The position numbers and the translations under genes were made by a program. 5,328 nucleotides of DNA. It comes from Bacillota bacterium. GTDB lineage: Bacteria; Bacillota_E; Sulfobacillia; Sulfobacillales; Sulfobacillaceae. Shown here piece by piece: positions 1 through 4,617 of this stretch (positions within the stretch are counted from its first letter, which is position 1; each line of letters begins with the position of its first letter). The stretch covers positions 1-5,328 of the forward strand of contig JAKAAL010000373.1 in the NCBI GenBank assembly GCA_021802375.1. Direction: 5' to 3'. The notes beneath the pieces were generated by a model, which was given only the letters and a program-made list of their open reading frames with translations, did not search any database and was not told the DNA's origin.

Positions 1-1065
1 GTCCGATGCTGACATCCTTTGAAGCTCACGCAGTGCCTTTCGCGTGGCCGGATCGTCCGTGGGCACCAGCGCTTTCACCGTCGTCCACGTGGTGGCTTGG
101 TCGAGTCGGGCCGCCTCTTTGACCACGATTTGAGCCAGGCGTTCCGTGAGGTCATGATCGGCGTTGGCGCGCGCTTGGTCATGGGCACCGGGATCGTCCG
201 AGTAATGCTGCGCCATCTCCGCTGCGATCTCCCCGTAGCGTTGACGCAGGGGCCCAAACGCTGGGACCCTAGCGAGAAGCCACGTCGCGGTCTCTAGGGC
301 CTCGGCCTTGGTCGAGGGCGGCAAGAACTTGAGCATGGCTCGTCCCGTACCCGGCATGTGAGCCGCCAGGTCCACCATCCGCCGCTGCCACTCCACCGTT
401 TGCGACGGCGTTAGAAATCCCGGTTCAAGCGCTTTGGCTTGGGCGATGATCGCTGCTCGGAGGGTACTTTTCTCTTGCCCGAGCCGTTCGCGCTCGGGGC
501 CATAGCATTCCGATACCCAGCCCTGGCGGATCGACCGCACTTCCCGAGACGACCAGACCCCTTTGACGCGATGGGGATGGCGCTCCCAAAACAGCAGGTG
601 CAGGTGGGGATGGCCCGCTTTTTTATGGACGCTGGCCACCCATTCCACATTACTGGGGTCCAGCGCAAGCTTTTGGAACATCGGGGGCAGTTGCGCCCGG
701 CTCGCGGCTTCCCAGCCTTCTCGGGTCATGAGTGCTCCCCCCAGGGTGAGCGCATCCTGTTCCGTCACGCTGACAAAGACGCGCCAAATCGGTCCCGTAT
801 GACGCTGGAGGTTCTCTTGAACGGCATCGATATCCGGTAGGACCCGAGGATCGGGTCCGAAGTATCCCGAAATGCCCGGCCGCTCGACCATATACTTGGC
901 GTGAATGGCGGCACTCCCCATCAACAGTTCTTCGTCGGCCTTCGCATGTCGGGTGGGATCCCCCATGTAGTCGAGATGTGCCAAAGCTCCGTGGCGGCCT
1001 TTGCCAAAGCCCTGCTGACCGGGGAGGTAAAACGCCGTCTTGACCACCATCGGACGCAGCGCCAC
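1..1065 (-). CDS. MobL-like relaxase, 3' end beyond the window
   Basis: Probable DNA-transfer relaxase, which would nick oriT and stay joined to the cut strand. The frame is open for 355 codons to the left edge, so only the C-terminal end is missing. Visible: a histidine metal-binding cluster H147-x4-H152-x-H154-x-H156 within VASVHKKAGHPHLHLLFW, preceded by a GPIWRVFVSVTEQDAL strand and helix (91-106), and a HMPGTGRAMLKFLPPSTK block (236-253). This order matches what I recall of the MobL family of Gram-positive elements. Tyr33 in AHLDYMGD is the best candidate nucleophile by position, which is inference. The first position after H147 that is often acidic in relaxases is Lys here. The start is GTG at 1065, sharing one base with the TAG of the upstream RHH gene and lying 7 nt after a run of seven G; ATG at 1050 is the alternative. 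The other minus-strand frames here (650-1234, 411-668) are out of phase shadows. Family is fairly sure; subfamily less so. Confidence 0.85.
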   Translation of the reverse strand, partial: MALRPMVVKTAFYLPGQQGFGKGRHGALAHLDYMGDPTRHAKADEELLMGSAAIHAKYMVERPGISGYFGPDPRVLPDIDAVQENLQRHTGPIWRVFVSVTEQDALTLGGALMTREGWEAASRAQLPPMFQKLALDPSNVEWVASVHKKAGHPHLHLLFWERHPHRVKGVWSSREVRSIRQGWVSECYGPERERLGQEKSTLRAAIIAQAKALEPGFLTPSQTVEWQRRMVDLAAHMPGTGRAMLKFLPPSTKAEALETATWLLARVPAFGPLRQRYGEIAAEMAQHYSDDPGAHDQARANADHDLTERLAQIVVKEAARLDQATTWTTVKALVPTDDPATRKALRELQRMSASD

Positions 1066-1409
1066 TACGCATCCCCCCCGTGGAAATTCGCGCGCTCCCG
1101 ATTAATGAGGTCGCGCAGAGTCTGTACCACGGCTTCCGGGGCCACGGATTCCAAGGCATCCGGGAGAATCGATAACAGCGTGTCCAACGCGGTCTGGATC
1201 CCATGAATCGTGAGCAGTTCAGGTTCCAACGCATGCCGAATCCCTTGGTAAATCACGTGCGGGGCTTCCGCCATGCCGTCCAAATAGAGGGCGATGACCA
1301 GCTGATTCCGAATCCAGGTGCTGACGGGAATGCCTTGCGCACGGGCCGCGTGTTCCACCGCTCCCCGCAAGGCGGGACTTAAGCGTACCTGAATCCGATC
1401 AGACTGCAT
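1065..1409 (-). CDS. Ribbon-helix-helix DNA-binding protein, likely relaxosome accessory protein
   Basis: A 114-aa protein. The N-terminus has an RHH fold pattern: a beta strand DRIQVRL (residues 4-10), a first helix with alternating Ala and charged residues (11-24), a turn at GIPVS, and a second helix STWIRNQLVIALYL (30-43). RHH proteins dimerise and put the paired strands in the major groove. Residues 50-114 are predicted helical with no recognised domain and may serve oligomerisation or relaxase contact. The start is ATG 1409, with GGGGAGG six bases upstream; longer versions would run through the end of the upstream gene. It overlaps the upstream RHH gene by 11 bp and the relaxase by 1 bp, so the three are probably translationally coupled. 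By position it resembles the second of the two RHH auxiliary proteins of plasmid pLS20; that equivalence is inference, since I could not align them. Confidence 0.8.
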   Translation of the reverse strand: MQSDRIQVRLSPALRGAVEHAARAQGIPVSTWIRNQLVIALYLDGMAEAPHVIYQGIRHALEPELLTIHGIQTALDTLLSILPDALESVAPEAVVQTLRDLINRERANFHGGDA

Positions 1410-1845
1410 CGGATGCCTCCCCGGTCTCGGCAACCGGGTGAACCGGGTTACGACCATGGAGCGCTTGGTGCAAGCGTTCGTGCGCAATTTTCTTTAACTC
1501 GCCGACGGCGGTGTCAAACAGCCTTTGGGCCCGTTCGGGATCATTGGGCGCGGCATGGCGTGTGGCCATCCGAGCGCTTTGCTCTTGGCCAACCGCGGTC
1601 AGTGCAGCTTGCTGGGCAGTAAAAAAGACCAGACGTTCGAGGTGATCGAGCGCCGACGTGACGGTATCCATGGCTTCAGCGGCAGCACTATCCAGGGCAT
1701 CTTTTTGGAGGCCACGTTGCAACAACGTTCGAATGGCCTGGCTCACATTGCCATCGGTATGGGCGGCGGCCAACTCCCGAATGATAGAATACGTATTTTC
1801 GGGGAGCCAGATTTTGACCTGCACTCCCTCGTGTCGATCCGACAT
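1399..1845 (-). CDS. Ribbon-helix-helix DNA-binding protein with long helical tail, first gene of mobilisation operon
   Basis: A 148-aa protein. Residues 8-14 (VQVKIWL) form the expected RHH strand, followed by helix ENTYSIIRELAAAH and helix NVSQAIRTLLQRGL (about 33-46). The remaining hundred residues are Ala-, Glu- and Gln-rich and look mostly helical, possibly a coiled coil (52-130), with a Pro-containing, probably disordered C-terminus. It is the first gene of the mob operon, directly downstream of the GTGGGGACT repeats, so it is the best candidate to bind them as an oriT-binding relaxosome protein, an autorepressor, or both (inference). Start: GTG 1848 and ATG 1845 are adjacent in frame; the SD core GGAGG lies 6 nt before GTG and 9 nt before ATG, so both are usable, and ATG is chosen here. 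The stop lies inside the start region of the next gene. A CopG-like copy-number repressor is a less likely alternative because of its length and neighbours. Confidence 0.8.
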   Translation of the reverse strand: MSDRHEGVQVKIWLPENTYSIIRELAAAHTDGNVSQAIRTLLQRGLQKDALDSAAAEAMDTVTSALDHLERLVFFTAQQAALTAVGQEQSARMATRHAAPNDPERAQRLFDTAVGELKKIAHERLHQALHGRNPVHPVAETGEASDAV

Positions 1846-1851
1846 CACTTC

Positions 1852-1859
1852 TCACCTCC
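1852..1859 (-). promoter_or_regulatory. Shine-Dalgarno of the first mob gene
   Basis: Reads GGAGGTGA on the minus strand, close to the full anti-SD complement. It sits 9 bp from the nearest GTGGGGACT repeat (1868-1876), so a protein bound at that repeat would lie beside the ribosome entry site in DNA terms and could block transcription entering the operon. It serves either GTG 1848 or ATG 1845. Confidence 0.75.
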
Positions 1860-1867
1860 AGTGGACT

Positions 1868-2031
1868 GTGGGGACTCATAAAACGGTAGAAACGCTAGAG
1901 ATACACGCCAGGTAGTCCCCACTAACAGACAAAAATGAAGATTGTCACCGCGTGGGTACTGGTGGGGACTCGCTGTGGGGACTCGGGTATGAGGGCTTTC
2001 TTACGGTTTTTGGGGGGACGGCAGTCCCCAC
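1868..2031. repeat. Five GTGGGGACT repeats in direct and inverted orientation
   Basis: Exact 9-mers occur on plus at 1868-1876, 1962-1970 and 1975-1983, and on minus (AGTCCCCAC on plus) at 1914-1922 and 2023-2031. Gaps between successive copies are 37, 39, 4 and 39 bp, a regular layout. The plus copies continue as GTGGGGACTC; the minus copies share a longer consensus, TAGTGGGGACTRCC. Degenerate copies are GTGGGTACT (1952-1960) and a shortened GTGGACT (1861-1867). The array lies just upstream of the first mob RHH gene, in a 243-bp gene-free stretch. Most likely they are binding sites for one of the RHH proteins. They could instead be replication iterons, but no Rep gene is present here. Confidence 0.85.
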
Positions 2032-2050
2032 TACCCGGCACTGCCGGGTA
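2032..2050. repeat. Perfect 19-bp palindrome
   Basis: TACCCGGCACTGCCGGGTA: nine-base arms around a single central C, able to fold as an 8-bp stem with loop ACT. It directly abuts the last GTGGGGACT copy and lies 39 bp after the zinc-ribbon stop codon. No T-run follows on either strand, so it is not a typical intrinsic terminator. It may be an operator or an oriT hairpin. Its arm TGCCGGGTA differs at one base from the TGCCCGGTA half-site of the parM-parR repeats. Confidence 0.75.
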
Positions 2051-2088
2051 TGGGTGTCACCTGCCCCCTTATCCTGCATTCTTTTCTT

Positions 2089-2445
2089 TCACGCACGGAA
2101 GGTGGGCATCGCGGCAGGGTTGGGCGCGGTCCCAGGTTCGACTCCAGCGAGGTCGGCGATGGTGGCAATGGTCTCGACTTCGGTGTGGTCGAAATGCAGG
2201 TAAGCCCACCAGGTAATCACCACATTGCAGCTATCGCAGGTGCCCGTCGGTCGATCAGAAATCATGTAGAATTTCTTAGGTCGATGACACCGTGGACAGT
2301 CGGCATAGCGGGTTTCTGAGTATTCGGCTTTAGTGTAACCAGGCAACCCGCCAAACACTTGGTCGTGCGACAGTTTGGGATACACCTCTTTGTTGAGCCA
2401 CGTCTTGAGTTCCGAACTCATCAGATTTTTGGATGGTCGTGGCAC
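2089..2445 (-). CDS. Stand-alone primase-like zinc-ribbon protein
   Basis: A 118-aa protein with one four-cysteine zinc ribbon: C50-P-R-C53-H54, then 16 residues, then C70-D-S-C73. The segment from ADCPRCHRPKKFYMISD through GTCDSCNVVITWWAYLHF resembles the N-terminal zinc-binding domain of DnaG- and phage-type primases, where such a ribbon helps read the single-stranded template. The following ETIATIADLAGVEPG is also like the helix that comes after the ribbon in primases (EAxxxLAxxAGVE). No TOPRIM or helicase domain follows; the frame ends after a short Pro/Ala tail. It may be a detached primase domain, a small ssDNA- or RNA-binding protein, or a transcription factor. The start is GTG at 2445, supported by a near-perfect ribosome binding site; no in-frame ATG start lies nearby. 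It could share a transcript with the parM-parR genes. Confidence 0.75.
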   Translation of the reverse strand: MPRPSKNLMSSELKTWLNKEVYPKLSHDQVFGGLPGYTKAEYSETRYADCPRCHRPKKFYMISDRPTGTCDSCNVVITWWAYLHFDHTEVETIATIADLAGVEPGTAPNPAAMPTFRA

Positions 2446-2450
2446 CCAAC

Positions 2451-2460
2451 ATCACCTCCT
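2451..2460 (-). promoter_or_regulatory. Shine-Dalgarno that fixes a GTG start
   Basis: Minus strand reads AGGAGGTGAT, a long match to the 16S anti-SD, with AGGAGG ending 9 nt before GTG 2445. The ATG overlapping its end (2452) is in another frame, so GTG is the only sensible start for the zinc-ribbon gene. Confidence 0.8.
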
Positions 2461-2479
2461 AATATAAAGACGAGAACCG

Positions 2480-2668
2480 TCAACGGGACCGTCCTCCAAC
2501 GGCTCGCTCAACCACAGGCTCTTGCGTCGGGCCAGGTGGCGCTATCGGTTGCCAGGCCTTGGTGCCAGAACGGGGTCCTTTTCGGCCGCTTTCTCTCTGG
2601 TCCGCAAACAGCAACCCAAAAATGTTGGCGGCGGCAGACAAGGCATCCGAGGCCGCCAGGGTCAGGGA
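2480..2668 (-). pseudogene. Possible severed C-terminal part of the parR-like gene
   Basis: After the TGA at 2669-2671 the parR-like frame stays open for 62 more codons to a TGA at 2480-2482. The first part, SLTLAASDALSAAANIFGLL then FADQRE, looks like a real amphipathic helix and its codons prefer G or C in third position (about 19 of the first 24, by hand count). The rest is Pro- and Gly-rich and less convincing. If joined, the gene would encode about 155 aa and end only 34 bp before the zinc-ribbon gene's GTG, a normal operon spacing, whereas otherwise there is a 223-bp gap. No start codon with a ribosome binding site is visible inside, so it is probably not a gene of its own. Chance openness is possible at this GC content. 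Confidence 0.4.
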
Positions 2669-2947
2669 TCAGTCCTCATCCAACGCCCCGAATTGCCGCA
2701 GTAGGCTTACAGTTTGGGCCTTGGCTTGGGTATTGGGGACTGGCGCAGTCTCTTTCCTAGTTGCGCTCACACTGCTGACCCCCGAATCGGTGATGCGGGC
2801 CCAGCCTCCCGGCACTAAAGCGGCGGCGAGAATGGCCCGCACAATCTTGGATCGGCTACCTGGCTCTAACCCACTCAGTACGCCGTGCAATGGATCATCT
2901 GAGGACACCGTGACTTCCATTCGCAACGGCGGCCTGGATTTCGACAT
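2669..2947 (-). CDS. ParR/StbB-like small DNA-binding partition protein
   Basis: A 92-aa protein following the ParM-like gene. Its N-terminal half, PLRMEVTVSSDDPLHGVLSG followed by LEPGSRSKIVRAILAAAL, has the strand, helix and GxRSxxVRxxL helix pattern usual for ParR/StbB adaptor proteins, which bind centromere repeats through an RHH fold and cap the actin-like filament. The second half (50-92) is low in structure until a short helix QTVSLLRQFGALDED before the TGA. In ParR proteins the C-terminal part contacts ParM, and here it may be truncated. Start ATG 2947 has GGAGGTGAT seven bases upstream of it; the longer frame from 3028 would run through repeats of the putative centromere and is rejected. 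The direct link to ParM and the repeats rests on position and on this pattern, not on alignment. Confidence 0.7.
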   Translation of the reverse strand: MSKSRPPLRMEVTVSSDDPLHGVLSGLEPGSRSKIVRAILAAALVPGGWARITDSGVSSVSATRKETAPVPNTQAKAQTVSLLRQFGALDED

Positions 2948-2950
2948 CTC

Positions 2951-2959
2951 ATCACCTCC
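2951..2959 (-). promoter_or_regulatory. Shine-Dalgarno of the parR-like gene
   Basis: GGAGGTGAT on the minus strand, with the GGAGG core 7 nt from ATG 2947. It immediately follows the first bipartite repeat (2961-2982), so a protein bound there would sit at the gene's 5' end, as expected for ParR autoregulation. It settles the start against the longer frame beginning at 3028. Confidence 0.8.
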
Positions 2960-2960
2960 G

Positions 2961-3195
2961 CTGCCCGGTATTCTGCCCGGTACGTGGGCGATCTTGCTAA
3001 GCGCCATGGCGCAAGCCGTAGCGGCCACCCGTATCCGTTACTGCCCGGTACTTTGCCCGGTGAGAGGCCATTTTTGGGCCGTTTTTGGAGGACTTTCCGG
3101 GCAAACATACGGGGAAACGCACAAGGCGAATCCGCCATGGCTGGCGAGGCGCGGGATTCGACGGGGAATCGCATACCGGGCAAAGTACCGGGCAG
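2961..3195. repeat. Bipartite repeat array between parM and parR genes, candidate centromere (parC)
   Basis: The half-site TGCCCGGTA recurs in pairs with starts exactly 12 bp apart. Pair A (plus) is 2961-2982, CTGCCCGGTA-TT-CTGCCCGGTA. Pair B (plus) is 3041-3062, CTGCCCGGTA-CT-TTGCCCGGTG. Pair D (minus) covers 3174-3195 and is identical to B over 21 bp. A lone half-site C (minus, TTGCCCGG) lies at 3097-3104. Pair D starts right after the TAA of the actin-like gene and pair A ends at the ribosome binding site of the ParR-like gene. Paired short repeats of this kind beside a ParM-ParR operon are typical of the centromere and of ParR autoregulation. In known type II systems the site is usually upstream of parM, so a position between the two genes is unusual. 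Confidence 0.75.
3066..3088. repeat. Phased T-tracts, likely bent DNA
   Basis: A tandem near-repeat GGCC(A/G)TTTTTGG with an 11-bp period (3066-3077 and 3077-3088). The two T5 runs (3071-3075, 3082-3086) are one helical turn apart, which favours intrinsic curvature. They lie between repeat pair B and half-site C of the candidate centromere, in otherwise GC-rich DNA. Confidence 0.5.
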
Positions 3196-4128
3196 TTAGT
3201 CCGTCAGGGCCGCCGCATATCCCAGAGCATTGGCCCATTGGGGGTCCGAGGGGATGAGTGCGCCGGGGAGGATGCTGGTTAGAAGCTCCGAGCCGCCGCC
3301 CACCGCAACGATCCCCAGGAGTTTTTCGAGCTTGGCATCCAGATCGATGGCGAGCCGACGGGCTAACTGTCGGCCCACGGCGTCGCGGGCTTGGCGAAAT
3401 CTTTGGGTGACATCGATTTTTTGGCCGCGAACCGTGATGGATGGCACGACCTCAACCTCCCCTGGGGAAAACGGCACCTGATATTGCTCGCCGAGGGCTT
3501 GGGCGACCATTTGACTGACCGTGTACATGCCGTGCTCAATCGATCCGGCCGAATCGGCTTCGAAGGCCAAGGCGCCGGTAGGGCTTTTGGCTACCATCAG
3601 ATAATCGCAGGTACGGTAGCCCACATCCACGATCAAATACTCCCCAGACTCATACTCCGAAGTCGCTAACACCGGCCCGGCCGCGGCGACACCCTGAGGC
3701 AACACCACGGCAGACTCGATCCAGATCCGTTGTGCAGGTTGACCCGGCAGCTGGATCGTCGCGCCATACCCGGTCAGAGCTTCGCGCAAGCGTCGACGCT
3801 GGATCCCAAACCAGGCCAACGGCAACCCAGTCGCCAGCGCAATGGGCCCACTCGCTCCCAACTTTGCGACGGCAACCAGTATGAGCCGTAGGGTATCTGG
3901 GTCGGTGGCCTTCTCTCGGGACCACAATGGCGTAGCATAGCGGCGAGCAGCCTCCCCCACCAGAAATGGCCGTCCGTCGATTATCACCATTTCCGACTGG
4001 GCAAACTCCCCCAAATCCACCGTAGGGGGAGCAGGGCAAATGAGGCTGGGAAAGATGTTTCGGCGGCCGTCGGCCGACAAGGCCTTGGTGAAGCCATGAC
4101 CGGCGTCTACGGCGATTCTCTCGGACAT
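3196..4128 (-). CDS. parM: ParM/StbA-type actin-like segregation ATPase
   Basis: A 310-aa protein of normal length for plasmid actin-like proteins, which form ATP-dependent filaments in the cytoplasm that push or carry plasmid copies apart. Actin-fold motifs in order: phosphate-1 loop D8-A-G-H-G-F-T-K15; a GLPLAWFG segment (101-108) typical of ParM-like N-terminal domains; phosphate-2 loop IVDVGYRTCD (166-175) with Asp168 and Asp175; adenosine motif IVAVGGGSELL (273-283); and a C-terminal ANALGYAAAL (299-308), where ParM relatives have the closing helix. Chosen start is ATG 4128, with AGGAG about 10 nt upstream; the frame could begin at 4167 but that adds an unlike 13-residue leader. It is followed directly by the bipartite repeats and then the ParR-like gene. 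Alp-type or archaeal-like actin homologues are alternatives within the same superfamily; plasmid segregation is the likeliest role. Confidence 0.85.
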   Translation of the reverse strand: MSERIAVDAGHGFTKALSADGRRNIFPSLICPAPPTVDLGEFAQSEMVIIDGRPFLVGEAARRYATPLWSREKATDPDTLRLILVAVAKLGASGPIALATGLPLAWFGIQRRRLREALTGYGATIQLPGQPAQRIWIESAVVLPQGVAAAGPVLATSEYESGEYLIVDVGYRTCDYLMVAKSPTGALAFEADSAGSIEHGMYTVSQMVAQALGEQYQVPFSPGEVEVVPSITVRGQKIDVTQRFRQARDAVGRQLARRLAIDLDAKLEKLLGIVAVGGGSELLTSILPGALIPSDPQWANALGYAAALTD

Positions 4129-4156
4129 TGACGACCATCTCCTATCGGTAACAAGG

Positions 4157-4178
4157 GCCGGGACCATCAGGCCCCGGC
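4157..4178 (-). terminator. GC-rich hairpin between the LRV and parM genes
   Basis: On the minus strand the RNA would form a 9-bp stem GCCGGGGCC/GGUCCCGGC, with one G-U pair and loop UGAU. The following bases (CCUUGUUACC) contain few U, so termination would be weak. It lies in the 65-bp gap, about 28 nt before the parM start. That leaves no room for a parM promoter between it and the gene, so it probably sits in the parM 5' leader or is read through. A protein-binding or RNA-stabilising hairpin is equally possible. Confidence 0.4.
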
Positions 4179-4193
4179 TGGATGGATTGGCGA

Positions 4194-4586
4194 CTAGAGA
4201 CTCCGCTCAGGTCCGTGAGCGTAAGCCTGGAGGCGTGCTTCCCAGGCGGTTTGGGCCACAGCGCGCACGTTCTGATCGGAATCTTTCACCAACACCTTCA
4301 ACGCATAATCCGGAGTCCGGGGATTATGCGCCACACCCGCCCGAACAAAGGGGTGCGCGTCCACCACCATGAGTGTCAACGTCGACGGCGGCGTCAATCC
4401 CGAGGTCGCCACCGCATAGCGCACCGAGAAGACCCGATCAGAGACCAGCGCCCGGAACTGGGCTGCGGTGGTCTTGGGATCGTACGCCATCTGCTGTCTC
4501 TGGAAGTCGTCCTCGGGCAACGGCAAGACGCTTTGCACCGTGCGGGCTTGACCGCCGCGCATGTCGATGAGCTTAATTTCTGGCAT
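4194..4586 (-). CDS. LRV (HEAT-like) repeat protein, unknown role
   Basis: A 130-aa protein made largely of about 24-26-residue helical repeats of the leucine-rich-repeat-variant type. Units begin near residues 31 (QQMAYDPKTTAAQFRALVSD), 55 (VRYAVATSGLTPPSTLTLMV), 81 (VRAGVAHNPRTPDYALKVLV) and a final partial unit at 107 (VRAVAQT). Each has the pattern VRxxVAxNPxTPxxxLxxLxxDxDxx. Such repeats form curved solenoids that bind other proteins; no catalytic residues, membrane segment or Cys cluster is visible, and the 4Fe-4S motif of the original LRV protein is absent. The start is ATG 4586 with GGAG 9 nt upstream; a longer frame from 4619 would begin in the terminator's T-run and is not used. It lies upstream of parM, separated by a hairpin, so it may be part of the segregation transcript. 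No function is proposed beyond a scaffold or adaptor. Confidence 0.75.
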   Translation of the reverse strand: MPEIKLIDMRGGQARTVQSVLPLPEDDFQRQQMAYDPKTTAAQFRALVSDRVFSVRYAVATSGLTPPSTLTLMVVDAHPFVRAGVAHNPRTPDYALKVLVKDSDQNVRAVAQTAWEARLQAYAHGPERSL

Positions 4587-4617
4587 CGTCTTTTTCTCCT
4601 CTCTACCTCTAGACCAC

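Larger units (their letters stand above)
1860..2088. other. Candidate oriT / mob operon control region
   Basis: This non-coding stretch lies between the zinc-ribbon gene stop and the ribosome binding site of the mob operon. It carries the GTGGGGACT array, a small perfect hairpin with stem GGGGAC/GTCCCC and loop GGCA (2014-2029), and the 19-bp palindrome at 2032-2050. Origins of transfer commonly lie next to the relaxosome genes and contain inverted repeats and RHH-binding sites, which is the basis of the call. I cannot place a nic site. A very weak minus-strand promoter may exist: GTGACA (1943-1948) and GTTAGT (1921-1926) with a 16-bp spacer, the second overlapping a repeat. Confidence 0.45.

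Noticed and set aside
650..1234. 194-codon minus-strand open frame
   Set aside because: It overlaps the relaxase and the second RHH gene in another phase; its sequence is Arg/Gly/Ser-rich without motifs, while the relaxase frame gives a coherent domain series.
2014..2029. GGGGAC-GGCA-GTCCCC hairpin as a terminator after the zinc-ribbon gene
   Set aside because: On the minus strand the stem is followed by CC and then A-rich sequence, not a U-run; on the plus strand the T-run precedes the stem. It is better seen as part of the repeat region.
2455..2482. TTGACG and TATATT (minus strand) as a promoter for the zinc-ribbon gene
   Set aside because: The two hexamers are only 11 bp apart, and the second abuts the ribosome binding site, so a transcript would begin at or within it.
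2669..2671. Recoding of TGA as an amino acid across the element
   Set aside because: Two other genes (stops at 1399-1401 and 2089-2091) also end in TGA at sensible places, and what follows the stop at 2089-2091 is not protein-like, so a changed genetic code is not supported.
3001..3012. 12-bp palindrome GCGCCATGGCGC as an operator
   Set aside because: It is perfect but made of common GC-rich restriction-type sequence, occurs once, and has no relation to the repeats around it; chance is adequate.
1868..3195. Repeat arrays as CRISPR
   Set aside because: The repeats are only 9-22 bp, occur in both orientations, have no uniform spacers and no cas genes nearby.
2559..3257. 232-codon plus-strand open frame
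   Set aside because: It runs antisense over the ParR-like gene, the repeat array and the end of parM. It has no ribosome binding site, and the same 22-bp repeat is translated in different ways along it. Its openness is explained by high GC.
3650..4138. 162-codon minus-strand frame starting at ATG 4138, nearer the AGGAG site
   Set aside because: It lies inside parM in another phase, gives an Arg/Gly/Trp-rich product without motifs, and would displace a clear actin-like protein.
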